Source: CAVPUA01 sp963708805
Lineage (GTDB): Bacteria; Actinomycetota; Actinomycetes; Mycobacteriales; Jatrophihabitantaceae
Length of the DNA: 64,000 bases
Assembly: GCA_963708805.1 (NCBI GenBank)
Contig: CAVPUA010000001.1
Span: 310,001 to 374,000, forward strand
Reading direction: 5' to 3'
Part shown: positions 9,738-17,912 of the stretch, piece after piece
Numbering within the stretch: position 1 is the first letter of the stretch
Layout: every line of letters begins with the position of its first letter
The notes under the pieces: generated by a model
Told to the model about the DNA's origin: nothing
What the model saw: the letters and a program-made list of their open reading frames with translations, nothing else
Databases searched by the model: none
Program-made: the position numbers and the translations under genes

Positions 9738-10073
9738 GTGGACGTTCGAACGCTCGATCGTGAGCCCGGCGCGCCGGCCGTCCTCGTGGTGGGCGGCGAG
9801 GTCGACATCCAGACCGCGCCCGATCTCGATGCCGCGGTCGGCGCGGCGCTCGACGCCGGCGCAACCGACCTCGTCATCGAACTGAATGCGGTGACCTTCC
9901 TCGACTCGTCCGGCCTCGGCGTGCTGATCGCCGCCAACAAGCGGGTGCTGGCCTCGGGCGGATCCCTCAAGATCGTCTGCGACCGGGTGATGATCCTGAA
10001 GGTCTTCCGGATCACCCGCCTGGTCGACGTGTTCCGGATCTACGACTCGCTCGACGCCGCCCTCGCCAGCTGA
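9738..10073 (+). CDS. STAS-domain anti-sigma factor antagonist
   Basis: 111 residues from GTG 9738 (an in-frame ATG at 9690 would add 16). A single STAS domain: EVDIQTAPDLDAAVGAAL at the start, then LIELNAVTFLDSSGLGVLIAANKR, where the DSSGLG motif carries the serine phosphorylated in SpoIIAA/RsbV proteins. It would bind an anti-sigma kinase and be reactivated by a SpoIIE-type phosphatase. The divergent neighbour encodes both such domains in one protein, so the two form a likely switch. The target sigma factor is not in the window. It converges with the gene at 10040, and the ends overlap by 34 bp. Confidence 0.88.
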   Translation: MDVRTLDREPGAPAVLVVGGEVDIQTAPDLDAAVGAALDAGATDLVIELNAVTFLDSSGLGVLIAANKRVLASGGSLKIVCDRVMILKVFRITRLVDVFRIYDSLDAALAS

Positions 10074-10741
10074 TCGCGCGCGTCCGCCAGCGACGGTCCG
10101 TACCAGGTCAGCAGCCGCCCGCTGACGAGCGTCGTCGCGATGCCGGCAAAGGCCTCGGGCCCGTCGGCGGCCGTGAACTCGTAGGGCTCGTCGGGCAGCA
10201 CGATCAACCGCGGCGCCCGCTCGCGGATCGCCTCGACATCCGTGTGCGGATACCGGCGCTGGTCGCCGAACACGTTGCGCCAGCCGAGCCGGGCCGCGAG
10301 GTCGCTCGTGAACGTGTCGCCGCCCACGACCATCCACGGGTCGCGCCAGATCGGGATCGCCACGTCGGTCGCCGTCGGCGGTGTGGGCGCCCCCCAACTC
10401 GTCCGGGCGGCTTCCAGCCAGCGTGGCTCGGGCCAGCCGAGGGCCTCGGCGAACATCCGCTGCAGCGAGGTGAGCGCCTGGTCGACCGTGTTGATGTCGG
10501 TGACCCAGACGGCCACGCCGGCGGCGCGCAGCCGGTCGACGTCGGTGCGCCGGTTCTCCTCCTTGTTGGCGATGACGACGTCGGGCCGCAGTTCGATGAT
10601 CGTGGCCAGGTCGGGGTTCTTGGTGCCCCGGACGCGGGTCGTGACCAGGCCGGCCGGGTGCGTGCACCAGTCGGTGGCGCCGACGACGGCGTCCGGGTCG
10701 ACCGACGCGAGCGACTCGGTGAGCGACGGGACGAGCGACAC
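10040..10741 (-). CDS. Helical-backbone metal receptor / BtuF-like cobalamin-binding protein
   Basis: 233 residues of the class III periplasmic-binding fold used by BtuF, FhuD and relatives. It begins SLVPSLTESLASV, then GATDWCTHPAG, TKNPDLATIIELRPDVVIANKEEN and a C-terminal lobe with VVGGDTFTSDLAARLGWRN. The only usable start in frame is GTG 10741. The codons just upstream also read like family sequence (GRPAARVV) but reach a TAA without a start, so the true start may be non-canonical or lost. No signal peptide or lipobox is visible, so it may act in the cytoplasm. It neighbours the B12-dependent icmF, which supports a cobalamin link; that is inference. Confidence 0.75.
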   Translation of the reverse strand: MSLVPSLTESLASVDPDAVVGATDWCTHPAGLVTTRVRGTKNPDLATIIELRPDVVIANKEENRRTDVDRLRAAGVAVWVTDINTVDQALTSLQRMFAEALGWPEPRWLEAARTSWGAPTPPTATDVAIPIWRDPWMVVGGDTFTSDLAARLGWRNVFGDQRRYPHTDVEAIRERAPRLIVLPDEPYEFTAADGPEAFAGIATTLVSGRLLTWYGPSLADARDQLARAASSES

Positions 10742-10852
10742 GACCCGCGCGGCCGGCCGGCCGATCGCGACCGGCGTCCCGAGGTCGTCGACGCTGGCGG
10801 TGATGGTGGGCTCCTTCGGCGGGATGGCTTAATATCGGTTCAGGAGAGATAC

Positions 10853-10864
10853 TAGGACGTCCTA
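10853..10864. promoter_or_regulatory. Palindromic operator upstream of icmF
   Basis: TAGGACGTCCTA is a perfect 12-bp palindrome about 50 bp before the icmF ATG. It is flanked by ACTAG at 10851-10855 and again at 10864-10868. It sits in the promoter region shared with the divergent BtuF-like gene. A regulator of branched-chain acyl-CoA metabolism is plausible, but no regulator gene lies next to it. Confidence 0.45.
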
Positions 10865-10912
10865 CTAGTTTCTCTGAGTCCCCAGCAGGTCACCTGACGA
10901 GCGAGGCAGCAC

Positions 10913-13900
10913 ATGGCTGACGAAAGCTTGTACGTCCCCACCCACCCGGTACGCGTGCTCACCGCGGCGGCCCTGTTCGACGGCCACGACGCGGCCATCA
11001 ACATCATGCGCCGCATCCTGCAGGCCCAGGGCGCCGAGGTGATCCACCTCGGGCACAACCGCTCGGTCGACGAGGTGGCCACCGCCGCCATCCAGGAGGA
11101 CGTGCACGCGATCGCGATCAGCTCCTATCAGGGCGGTCACGTCGAGTTCTTCGAGTACCTGATCACGCTGCTCAACGAGCGCGGGGCCGGGCACATCCGC
11201 GTCTACGGCGGTGGTGGCGGCACCATCGTCCCGGCCGAGATCGAGTACCTGCACAGCGTGGGCGTGGCCCGCATCTTCTCCCCTGAGGACGGCCAAGAGC
11301 TGGGCCTGGCCCGCATGGTCAACACCATCCTCGCCGAGAGCGATCGCGAACCGGACGAGTCGAAGATCGACTTCGACGGGCTGTTCGCCGGCGACACCGC
11401 CGCGCTGGCTCAGGCCATCTCGCTGATCGAGACCGAGTCGGTACCCGAGGCCGACCTCGAACGAGTTCGGGCCAAGGCTGGCAACGGTGCCGGTCATGTG
11501 GTGCTCGGCATCACCGGCACCGGCGGCTCGGGCAAGTCGTCGCTCGAGGACGAGCTGATCCGGCGGCTCCGCATCGATCAGCAGGACAAGCTGCGCACCG
11601 CAGTGCTGGCCATCGACCCGACGCGGCGCAAGGGCGGCGGCGCGCTGCTCGGCGACCGCATCCGGATGAACTGCCTGGGTGACGACCGCGTCTACTTCCG
11701 CTCGCTCGCCACCCGCACGAGCGGAGCCGAGATCCCGACCGCGCTCGCCGACATCGTCGCGGCGTGCAAGGCGGCCGAGTTCGATCTGGTGATCGTCGAG
11801 ACGCCGGGCATCGGGCAGGGCGATTCGGCCGTGATCGACCTCGTCGACCTCTCGCTGTACGTGATGACCGCCGAGTTCGGCGCCGCGTCGCAGCTGGAGA
11901 AGATCGCGATGCTCGACTACGCCGACATGGTCGCGATCAACAAGTTCGAGCGCCGCGGCTCCGACGACGCCCGCCGCGATGTCGCCCGCCAGCTCGTCCG
12001 CAACCGCGAGGCGTTCGGCGTCACGTGGGAGGACATGCCGGTCTTCGGCACGAGCGCCGCCAGCTTCAACGACGACGGCGTGACCGCGCTGTACCAGTAC
12101 ATGCGCTCGCAGCTGGCCGACAAGGGCCTGCGCATCGAGCCCGGTGTGCTCGCCCGAGGTTCACACGAAGGTGTCGACCGCGCTGTGGGCGCCGGTGCCG
12201 GCCCCGCGTGTGCGCTACCTGTCCGAGATCACCGAGGCGATTCGTGCCTATCACCGCACGACCGAGCGCGACGCCGAGCTGGCCCGTCAGCGTCAGCTCC
12301 CGGCGACCGTCGTCAAGGCGCTCGAGGGCCGGACCGACCAGGACGTCACGACGACGCTCCAGACGATCGAGTCGGTGGCCGCCGAGGCCGAGAAGGCGAT
12401 GGATCCGACGAGCGTGGAGCTGCTCGAGTCGTGGCCGGCCACGGTCGAGGCGTACTCCGGCGACGAGCAGGTGGTGGTCGTCCGCGGCAAGGAACTGCGC
12501 ACGACGCTGCGCAAGGGCACGCTGTCGGGCAACACGATCCCGCGCGTCGCGCTGCCGCGCTACACCGACGACGGCGAGCTGGTCCGCTTCCTGCGCCGCG
12601 AGAACCTGCCCGGACGATTCCCCTACACCGCCGGGGTGTTCCCGTTCAAGCGCGACGGCGAGGACCCGGCCCGCATGTTCGCCGGCGAGGGCGACGCGTT
12701 CCGCACCAACCGGCGCTTCCACCTGCTGTCCGAGGGGCAGCCGGCGACGCGGCTGTCGACCGCGTTCGACTCGGTGACGCTCTACGGCCGCGACCCGGGC
12801 GAGCGTCCCGACATCTACGGCAAGGTCGGCACGTCCGGGGTCTCGATCGCCACGATCGAGGACATGAAGGTGCTCTACGACGGCTTCGACCTGTTCGCGC
12901 CGACGACGTCGGTGTCGATGACGATCAACGGACCGGCGCCGACCATGCTGGCGTTCTTCCTCAACACCGCGATCGACCAGCAGCTCGACGCCTTCCGCGA
13001 GCGCGAGGGCCGCGACCCGTCGGCCGACGAGGCCGCCGACATCCGCGGCGGTCGTGCTGCAGCACGGTGCGCGGCACGGTGCAGGCCGACATCCTCAAGG
13101 AGGACCAGGGCCAGAACACCTGCATCTTCTCGACCGAGTTCAGCCTGCGGATGATGGCCGACATCGCCGAGTGGTTCATCCAGCACAACGTGCGGAACTT
13201 CTACTCGGTGTCGATCTCGGGCTATCACATCGCCGAAGCCGGGGCGAACCCCATCAGCCAGCTGGCGTTCACGCTGGCCAACGGCTTCACCTACGTCGAG
13301 TCCTACCTCGCCCGCGGCATGAACATCGACGACTTCGCGCCCAACCTGTCGTTCTTCTTCTCCAACGGCATGGACGCCGAGTACACCGTGCTCGGACGGG
13401 TCGCGCGCCGCATCTGGGCCGTCGCGATGCGCGACAAGTACGGCGCGAACGAGCGGTCGCAGAAGCTGAAGTACCACGTCCAGACGTCCGGGCGGTCGCT
13501 GCACGCGCAGGAGATGGCGTTCAACGACATCCGCACGACCCTGCAGGCGCTCAACGCGCTGTACGACAACTGCAACAGCCTGCACACCAACGCCTACGAC
13601 GAGGCCGTCACCACGCCGTCGGCCGAGTCGGTGCGCCGCGCGCTGGCGATCCAGCTGATCATCAACCGCGAGTGGGGCCTGTCGGCCAACGAGAACCCGC
13701 TGCAGGGTTCGTTCATCGTCGACGAGCTCACCGACCTGGTCGAGGAGGCGGTGCTGGCCGAGTTCGACCGCATCACCGAGCGCGGCGGCGTGCTCGGCGC
13801 GATGGAGACCGGCTACCAGCGCGGCAAGATCCAGGACGAGTCGATGCTCTACGAGCAGCGCAAGCACGACGGCTCCTGCCGATCATCGGCGTCAACACCT

Positions 13901-14170
13901 TCCGGGCACCGCACTCCGACGCCGCCCCGGTCGAGCTCGAACTGGCCCGCGGCACCGAGGAGGAGAAGCAGTCGCAGCTGGCCCGGCTGGCCGACTTCCA
14001 CCGGCGCCACCGCGACGACGCCGAGCAGGCGCTCGCCGCGCTGCGCGAAGCCGCGATCAACGGGCGACAACGTCTTCGCTGCGCTGATGGACGCGGCGCG
14101 GGTGTGCTCGCTCGGCCAGATCACCGACACCTTCTTCGACGTCGGCGGCCAGTACCGGCGCAACGTCTAA
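10913..14170 (+). CDS. icmF: Fused isobutyryl-CoA mutase IcmF (frameshifted as sequenced)
   Basis: Interconverts isobutyryl-CoA and n-butyryl-CoA using adenosylcobalamin, about 1,082 residues when corrected. Domains: N-terminal B12-binding (DGHDAA with the cobalt-ligand His, AISSYQGGH, YGGGGGT); MeaB-type GTPase chaperone with P-loop GTGGSGKSS, ETPGIGQGDS and NKFE; linker; C-terminal mutase TIM barrel (GTVQADILKEDQGQNT, PNLSFFFSNGMDAEY). The corrected C-terminus ends GGQYRRNV. Five indels break it near 12158, 13047, 13060, 13875 and 14063; four are insertions and the one at 13875 is a net deletion. Sequence on both sides of each stays family-like. The hydroxyacyl-CoA dehydrogenase follows 11 bp downstream. 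Confidence 0.9.
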   Translation: MADESLYVPTHPVRVLTAAALFDGHDAAINIMRRILQAQGAEVIHLGHNRSVDEVATAAIQEDVHAIAISSYQGGHVEFFEYLITLLNERGAGHIRVYGGGGGTIVPAEIEYLHSVGVARIFSPEDGQELGLARMVNTILAESDREPDESKIDFDGLFAGDTAALAQAISLIETESVPEADLERVRAKAGNGAGHVVLGITGTGGSGKSSLEDELIRRLRIDQQDKLRTAVLAIDPTRRKGGGALLGDRIRMNCLGDDRVYFRSLATRTSGAEIPTALADIVAACKAAEFDLVIVETPGIGQGDSAVIDLVDLSLYVMTAEFGAASQLEKIAMLDYADMVAINKFERRGSDDARRDVARQLVRNREAFGVTWEDMPVFGTSAASFNDDGVTALYQYMRSQLADKGLRIEPGVLARGSHEGVDRAVGAGAGPACALPVRDHRGDSCLSPHDRARRRAGPSASAPGDRRQGARGPDRPGRHDDAPDDRVGGRRGREGDGSDERGAARVVAGHGRGVLRRRAGGGRPRQGTAHDAAQGHAVGQHDPARRAAALHRRRRAGPLPAPREPARTIPLHRRGVPVQARRRGPGPHVRRRGRRVPHQPALPPAVRGAAGDAAVDRVRLGDALRPRPGRASRHLRQGRHVRGLDRHDRGHEGALRRLRPVRADDVGVDDDQRTGADHAGVLPQHRDRPAARRLPRARGPRPVGRRGRRHPRRSCCSTVRGTVQADILKEDQGQNTCIFSTEFSLRMMADIAEWFIQHNVRNFYSVSISGYHIAEAGANPISQLAFTLANGFTYVESYLARGMNIDDFAPNLSFFFSNGMDAEYTVLGRVARRIWAVAMRDKYGANERSQKLKYHVQTSGRSLHAQEMAFNDIRTTLQALNALYDNCNSLHTNAYDEAVTTPSAESVRRALAIQLIINREWGLSANENPLQGSFIVDELTDLVEEAVLAEFDRITERGGVLGAMETGYQRGKIQDESMLYEQRKHDGSCRSSASTPSGHRTPTPPRSSSNWPAAPRRRSSRSWPGWPTSTGATATTPSRRSPRCAKPRSTGDNVFAALMDAARVCSLGQITDTFFDVGGQYRRNV

Positions 14171-14181
14171 GGGAGTCGCGC

Positions 14182-15043
14182 ATGACAGAGATCCAGCGTG
14201 TCGGCGTGGTCGGCATCGGTCTGATGGGCTCCGGCATCGTCGAGGTCTGCGCCCGCTCGGGGCTCGACGTCATCGCCTACGAGATCGACGACGCCGCCGC
14301 CGAGCGCGGGCGACAGCGCGTCGAGGCGTCGCTGCAGCGCGCGGCCGACCGCGGCAAGCTCGACGCGGACGAGCACGAGGCGGTCCTCGGCCGGATGACG
14401 TTCACCACCGATCTGGACTCCTTCGCCGATCGCGACCTGACGATCGAGGCGATCATCGAGCGCGAGGCCGACAAGGTCGACGTGTTCGGCCGGCTCGACA
14501 AGATCGTCGAGAGCCCGGACGCGATCCTGGCCAGCAACACCTCTTCGATCCCGATCATGAAGATCGCGATGGCCACGCGGCGGCCCGAGAACGTCCTGGG
14601 CGTCCACTTCTTCAACCCGGTGCCGGTGCTGAAGCTGGTCGAACTCGTCCCGTCGCTGCTCACCAGCGACGAGGTCGAGACGCGGGCGCGGGACTTCGCC
14701 ACCGACACGCTGGGCAAGAGCGTCATCCGCTCGCAGGACCGGGCGGGCTTCGTCGTCAACTCGCTGCTCGTGCCCTACATCCTGGCCGCGATCCGCATGC
14801 TCGACTCCGGCTTCGCCTCGGCCGAGGACATCGACAGCGGCATGGTGCTCGGCTGTGCCCACCCGATGGGACCGCTGGCGCTGGCCGACCTGATCGGCCT
14901 CGACACCATCAAGGCGATCGCCGAGGCGATGTACGAGGAGTTCAAGGAGCCGCTGTACTCGCCGGCGCCGTTCCTGCTGCGCATGGTCGACGCCGGGTCT
15001 GCTCGGCAAGAAGAGCGGCCGCGGCTTCTACAACTACCACTGA
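14182..15043 (+). CDS. 3-hydroxybutyryl-CoA dehydrogenase (frameshifted near its 3' end)
   Basis: NAD(P)-dependent oxidation of 3-hydroxyacyl-CoA. The Rossmann glycine motif GVVGIGLMGSGIVEVCARSG starts at residue 7; NTSSIPIMKIA and GVHFFNPVPVLKLVE carry the catalytic Ser, His and Asn environment; the C-terminal dimer domain has HPMGPLALADLIGLD. One extra T near 14998 shifts the frame; without it the protein ends LLGKKSGRGFYNYH and stops at 15043, the family's normal end (286 residues). It follows icmF by 11 bp with its own weak ribosome site, fitting a joint role in butyryl-CoA metabolism. Confidence 0.92.
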
Positions 15044-15075
15044 CCGCGCATCCAGCACGATCCAGCACGATCGAG

Positions 15076-15570
15076 CTAGGCCTTCAGCGCGGCGTCGATC
15101 GCGGCCCGCACCTGCGGGTCGTCCGGCTCGGTGCGCGGGCGGAAGCGGGCCAGCACCGAACCGTCGGCGCCGACCAAGAACTTCTCGAAGTTCCACTGCA
15201 CGTCGCCGGCCGTGCCCTCGGCATCGGGCGTTGCCTCGAGTTCGGTGTAGATGGGGTCGCGAGCGTCGCCGTTGACCTCGACCTTGTCCGACATCGGGAA
15301 CGTGACGCCGTAGGTCGCCGAACAGAACTCGGCGATCTCGTCGGCCGTTCCCGGCTCCTGGCCGCCGAACTGGTTGCACGGGAAGCCGAGCACGGTGAAC
15401 GTGTCGCCGCCGAGTTCTTCCTGCAAAGCCTCGAGCTTGGCGTACTGCGGAGTCAGCCCGCATTTGCTGGCGACGTTCACCACCAGGGTGACCCGGTCGC
15501 CGGCGAACTCGCCGAACGTCGTCGACTCGCCCTGCAGGGTGCGGACGGGAAACTCGCGAAGGTGGGGCAT
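15076..15570 (-). CDS. Glutathione peroxidase-family thiol peroxidase
   Basis: Reduces hydroperoxides with thiols, in actinobacteria most likely via thioredoxin or mycothiol systems. 164 residues from ATG 15570, preceded by an AGGAGA site (an in-frame upstream start would give 178). The active-site Cys lies in VNVASKCGLTPQY, the catalytic Gln in FPCNQFGGQEPG, and Trp/Asn in VQWNFEKFLV, completing the tetrad. It is the Cys, not selenocysteine, form. It converges with the dehydrogenase gene; the 32-bp gap leaves little room for a terminator. Confidence 0.92.
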   Translation of the reverse strand: MPHLREFPVRTLQGESTTFGEFAGDRVTLVVNVASKCGLTPQYAKLEALQEELGGDTFTVLGFPCNQFGGQEPGTADEIAEFCSATYGVTFPMSDKVEVNGDARDPIYTELEATPDAEGTAGDVQWNFEKFLVGADGSVLARFRPRTEPDDPQVRAAIDAALKA

Positions 15571-15639
15571 GACTGTCTCCTGTGGATCATCGGGCGCTGC
15601 GTCGGTGAGCACCGTCGTCAGTCAATCAGAGCCGGTGAC

Positions 15640-15673
15640 CGGCCTCTCGCTGTCGGGGAACACCGAGAGGCCG
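15640..15673. other. Intergenic hairpin
   Basis: CGGCCTCTCG pairs with CGAGAGGCCG across a 14-nt loop, in the 261-bp gap between the gpx and monooxygenase genes, both on the minus strand. It could be a terminator for the upstream monooxygenase transcript, but no T-run follows on the minus strand. The rest of the gap shows nothing recognisable. Confidence 0.35.
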
Positions 15674-15831
15674 ACCCCACCCGAAGCGCCGATTGCTCGC
15701 CGCCCCAAGAGGCGAAACCATGCGACGCGCGTGTCGTAGAGGCGACCGGTCACGGGGATGAGCGCGGACGGCCCCTACGCCTCATGAGACGGACGAGGGG
15801 CCCGATCGTGTCGCGCGAGTCCCGGAGAAGT

Positions 15832-16140
15832 TCAGTCGGCCGTGCGGATCGCGCCGTCGAGGCCGGTGAGCCACCACACCTCGGGCTCGCCGGTCAGGTA
15901 CGCGCGGCGTTCGGCCAGGAATCGACGGGTGTGCGGCTGGGCCTCGTGGGCCTCGAACGCCGCGAGGTCCGCGTAGGCCTCGTAGAAGACCCGTTCGTGG
16001 GGACGGCCGGTGCGTTCGTGGGTCAGGTAGACGAGCGTCCCCGGCTCGTCGGCGATGCCCTCGAGCGTCGACTCGACCAATTCGTCGAATTGCTCAGCGT
16101 GCTCGGGCAATAACTCGAAGCGCACGATCAGCGCGAACAT
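15832..16140 (-). CDS. Antibiotic biosynthesis monooxygenase (ABM)-domain protein
   Basis: 102-residue dimeric alpha-beta barrel protein. It opens FALIVRFELLPEHAEQFDELV, followed by EPGTLVYLTHER and RVFYEAYADLAAFEAHEAQPHT, the classic ABM/YgiN pattern in which the His near residue 75 borders the small-molecule pocket. Members are quinol or heme monooxygenases or ligand-binding proteins; no specific reaction can be assigned. ATG 16140 follows a strong GGAGGAGGAG ribosome site. Confidence 0.85.
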   Translation of the reverse strand: MFALIVRFELLPEHAEQFDELVESTLEGIADEPGTLVYLTHERTGRPHERVFYEAYADLAAFEAHEAQPHTRRFLAERRAYLTGEPEVWWLTGLDGAIRTAD

Positions 16141-16275
16141 CACTCCTCCTCCTGACAAAACGGCGCACTTGGCATCAGTCCGTCTTGCTGCCTCTGTTAC
16201 GCCGAATTGACGCGGCGTGTGGAACCTGTTTAGCCTTTCATGGACTGGTCACGGGGGCCGATCGAAAGGTTCCCG

Positions 16276-17157
16276 GTGACTTCTGCGTCGACTCGCACGT
16301 CGACATCGCGTCGCGCTCGACTGCTGTCGATCTCGATCCCGCTGCTGCTGATCGTCGCCGGCAGCACGGTCGCGAGCGCCTCGCACGCTCAGCGGGCCGC
16401 GGCCGTTGCGCCCGAGCGGGTCGCTCTTCCCGCCACGGTCACCCTTGAGCGAGCCGCGCCGTCGGAACATCCGCACTGGGTGCCGGCACCGCCCGTCGCC
16501 GTCAGCGCGCTGACCACCGCCGAGGCCCCCCTGGTGCAGGCCGTCCCCGGCGCGCGCCGGACACCGGCGACCAACATCACGATGCAGCATGGCTACCCGA
16601 GCGTCTGTCTCGCGAACTCGGCCGGTGCGGCCTGCCTGGCCGACGGAGTGGCCGACCTCGACCACGCGCGTGCGGTGATGGGCTTGCCGGCCTACGTGCT
16701 GCCGGCCGACTTCGCCTCGTTGGGCGCCGCCCAGCAACTGTTGATCCTGTCCAACGACGACCGGGAGATCTACGGGCTGCCGCCGATCCGGGGACTGAAC
16801 GCCGACATCTCGGCCGCCGCGATGAAGGGGGTGACGCGCTCCAACGACGCGTACGGGATCGACCTGCCGGGCCGGCCGGCGACCGCGTGGACGTCGAACT
16901 GGGCGGCCGGCTCGGCCGACATCCCGTACCTGTACTTCGAGATGATGTACGACGACGGCCCGGGTTCGTCCAACCTCGACTGCCAGGAGGGTCACGGCTG
17001 CTGGGGTCACCGCGCGTCGGTGCTGCACGACTTCGGGGCCGGCAACCAGGTCGTCATGGGCTTCGCCAGCGGCCCGAGTCCGGCCTACCGCAACGCCCCC
17101 AGCATCGCCGTCCTCTACGAGGGGTTCGCGGGCACCGCGGTTGTCGCCACCTCCTGA
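16276..17157 (+). CDS. Secreted CAP/SCP-like domain protein
   Basis: 293 residues from GTG 16276, preceded by GAAAGG (ATG 16240 also possible). A basic N-terminus (SRRAR) and a hydrophobic core (LLSISIPLLLIVAG) ending SASHAQ form a Sec signal peptide. A proline/alanine-rich spacer precedes a C-terminal domain with ILSNDDREIYGLPPI and EGHGCWGHRASVLHDFG, features of bacterial CAP (SCP/PR1)-like proteins. The HGCWGHR motif contains the conserved His cluster. Likely exported to the envelope or medium; biochemical role unknown. Confidence 0.7.
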   Translation: MTSASTRTSTSRRARLLSISIPLLLIVAGSTVASASHAQRAAAVAPERVALPATVTLERAAPSEHPHWVPAPPVAVSALTTAEAPLVQAVPGARRTPATNITMQHGYPSVCLANSAGAACLADGVADLDHARAVMGLPAYVLPADFASLGAAQQLLILSNDDREIYGLPPIRGLNADISAAAMKGVTRSNDAYGIDLPGRPATAWTSNWAAGSADIPYLYFEMMYDDGPGSSNLDCQEGHGCWGHRASVLHDFGAGNQVVMGFASGPSPAYRNAPSIAVLYEGFAGTAVVATS

Positions 17158-17189
17158 CTGGTTGCATACGGATCACATACGATCCACGG

Positions 17190-17885
17190 GTGGACGAGGC
17201 GACGCTGATCCTGCTGCGGCACGGTGAGAGCGTCTGGAACGCCGAGGACCGCTTCGCCGGCACCGTCGACGTTCCGCTCTCGGATCGCGGACGCCGCCAG
17301 GCCCTCGAGATCGGTCGCCGGATGCACGCGGCCTGGCTCGAGCCCAGCGCCATCCACACCTCCGAGCTGAGTCGGGCCACCGAGACCGTCGACTGGCTGC
17401 TGGTCGGCTTCGCCGACGCGGTCGTCCCGGTGCACGTGGCCTGGGAACTCGACGAACGCGACTACGGAGCGCTGCAGGGTCGGCGGCGCCAGGACGTCCG
17501 GGCCGAGTTGGGCGACGACGCGTTCCGAGCGATCCGCCGGTCGTGGACAGGACGTCCGCCCGGGGCGGTCGGCAATCGGCTGGCGCCCCGGGGCGGCTTC
17601 CCAGTGATCGCGGGCGCCCCGCGGTTGCCGAACGGCGAAACGCTGTGTGAGGTGTCCCTTCGAGTGGTGGAGTACTGGCGGCGCCGCGTGCTGCCCGACC
17701 TGGAGGGGAACGCAACCGTGCTCGTGGTGGCCCACGGGAACTCGCTGCGGGCCCTGGTCAAGGAAATCGAGGGGGTCTCGGACGAGGACGTCAGCCGACT
17801 CGAGGTCGAGGTGGCGCGGCCGCTCGTCTACCGGTTCGCCGACGGCGGCTGGCGGCGCGTCGTCGCGGACTGGGCTGCCCCGTAG
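17190..17885 (+). CDS. Histidine phosphatase, phosphoglycerate mutase-like (gpmA type)
   Basis: 231 residues. LILLRHGESVWNAEDRFAGTVDVPLS carries the RHGE nucleophile His; SELSRATETVDWLL, ELDERDYGALQGR, NGETLCEV and VVAHGNSLRALVKEIEG (second catalytic His) follow the order of 2,3-bisphosphoglycerate-dependent phosphoglycerate mutases. Length is slightly short of gpmA (about 248), and the middle insert RLAPRGGFPVIAGAPRLP differs from the canonical segment. It could be the glycolytic enzyme or a related phosphatase. GTG start at 17190. Confidence 0.85.
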   Translation: MDEATLILLRHGESVWNAEDRFAGTVDVPLSDRGRRQALEIGRRMHAAWLEPSAIHTSELSRATETVDWLLVGFADAVVPVHVAWELDERDYGALQGRRRQDVRAELGDDAFRAIRRSWTGRPPGAVGNRLAPRGGFPVIAGAPRLPNGETLCEVSLRVVEYWRRRVLPDLEGNATVLVVAHGNSLRALVKEIEGVSDEDVSRLEVEVARPLVYRFADGGWRRVVADWAAP

Positions 17886-17912
17886 CGACGGCCGGCCGGC
17901 GCGATCGGCCGC

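Noticed and set aside
10742..10912. Cobalamin riboswitch between the BtuF-like gene and icmF
   Set aside because: No B12-box-like sequence or supporting helices were found in the 171-bp gap; a DNA palindrome explains the visible symmetry.
12150..14070. Programmed ribosomal frameshifting in icmF
   Set aside because: Several shifts at unrelated contexts with no slippery heptamer and similar shifts in unrelated genes point to sequence error.
17163..17183. TTGCAT-N9-ATACGA before the phosphoglycerate mutase-like gene resembles the island dyad
   Set aside because: Only 10 of 12 arm positions by a loose count, it is 7 bp from the start codon and outside the island, and the gene is housekeeping-like; treated as chance or promoter sequence.
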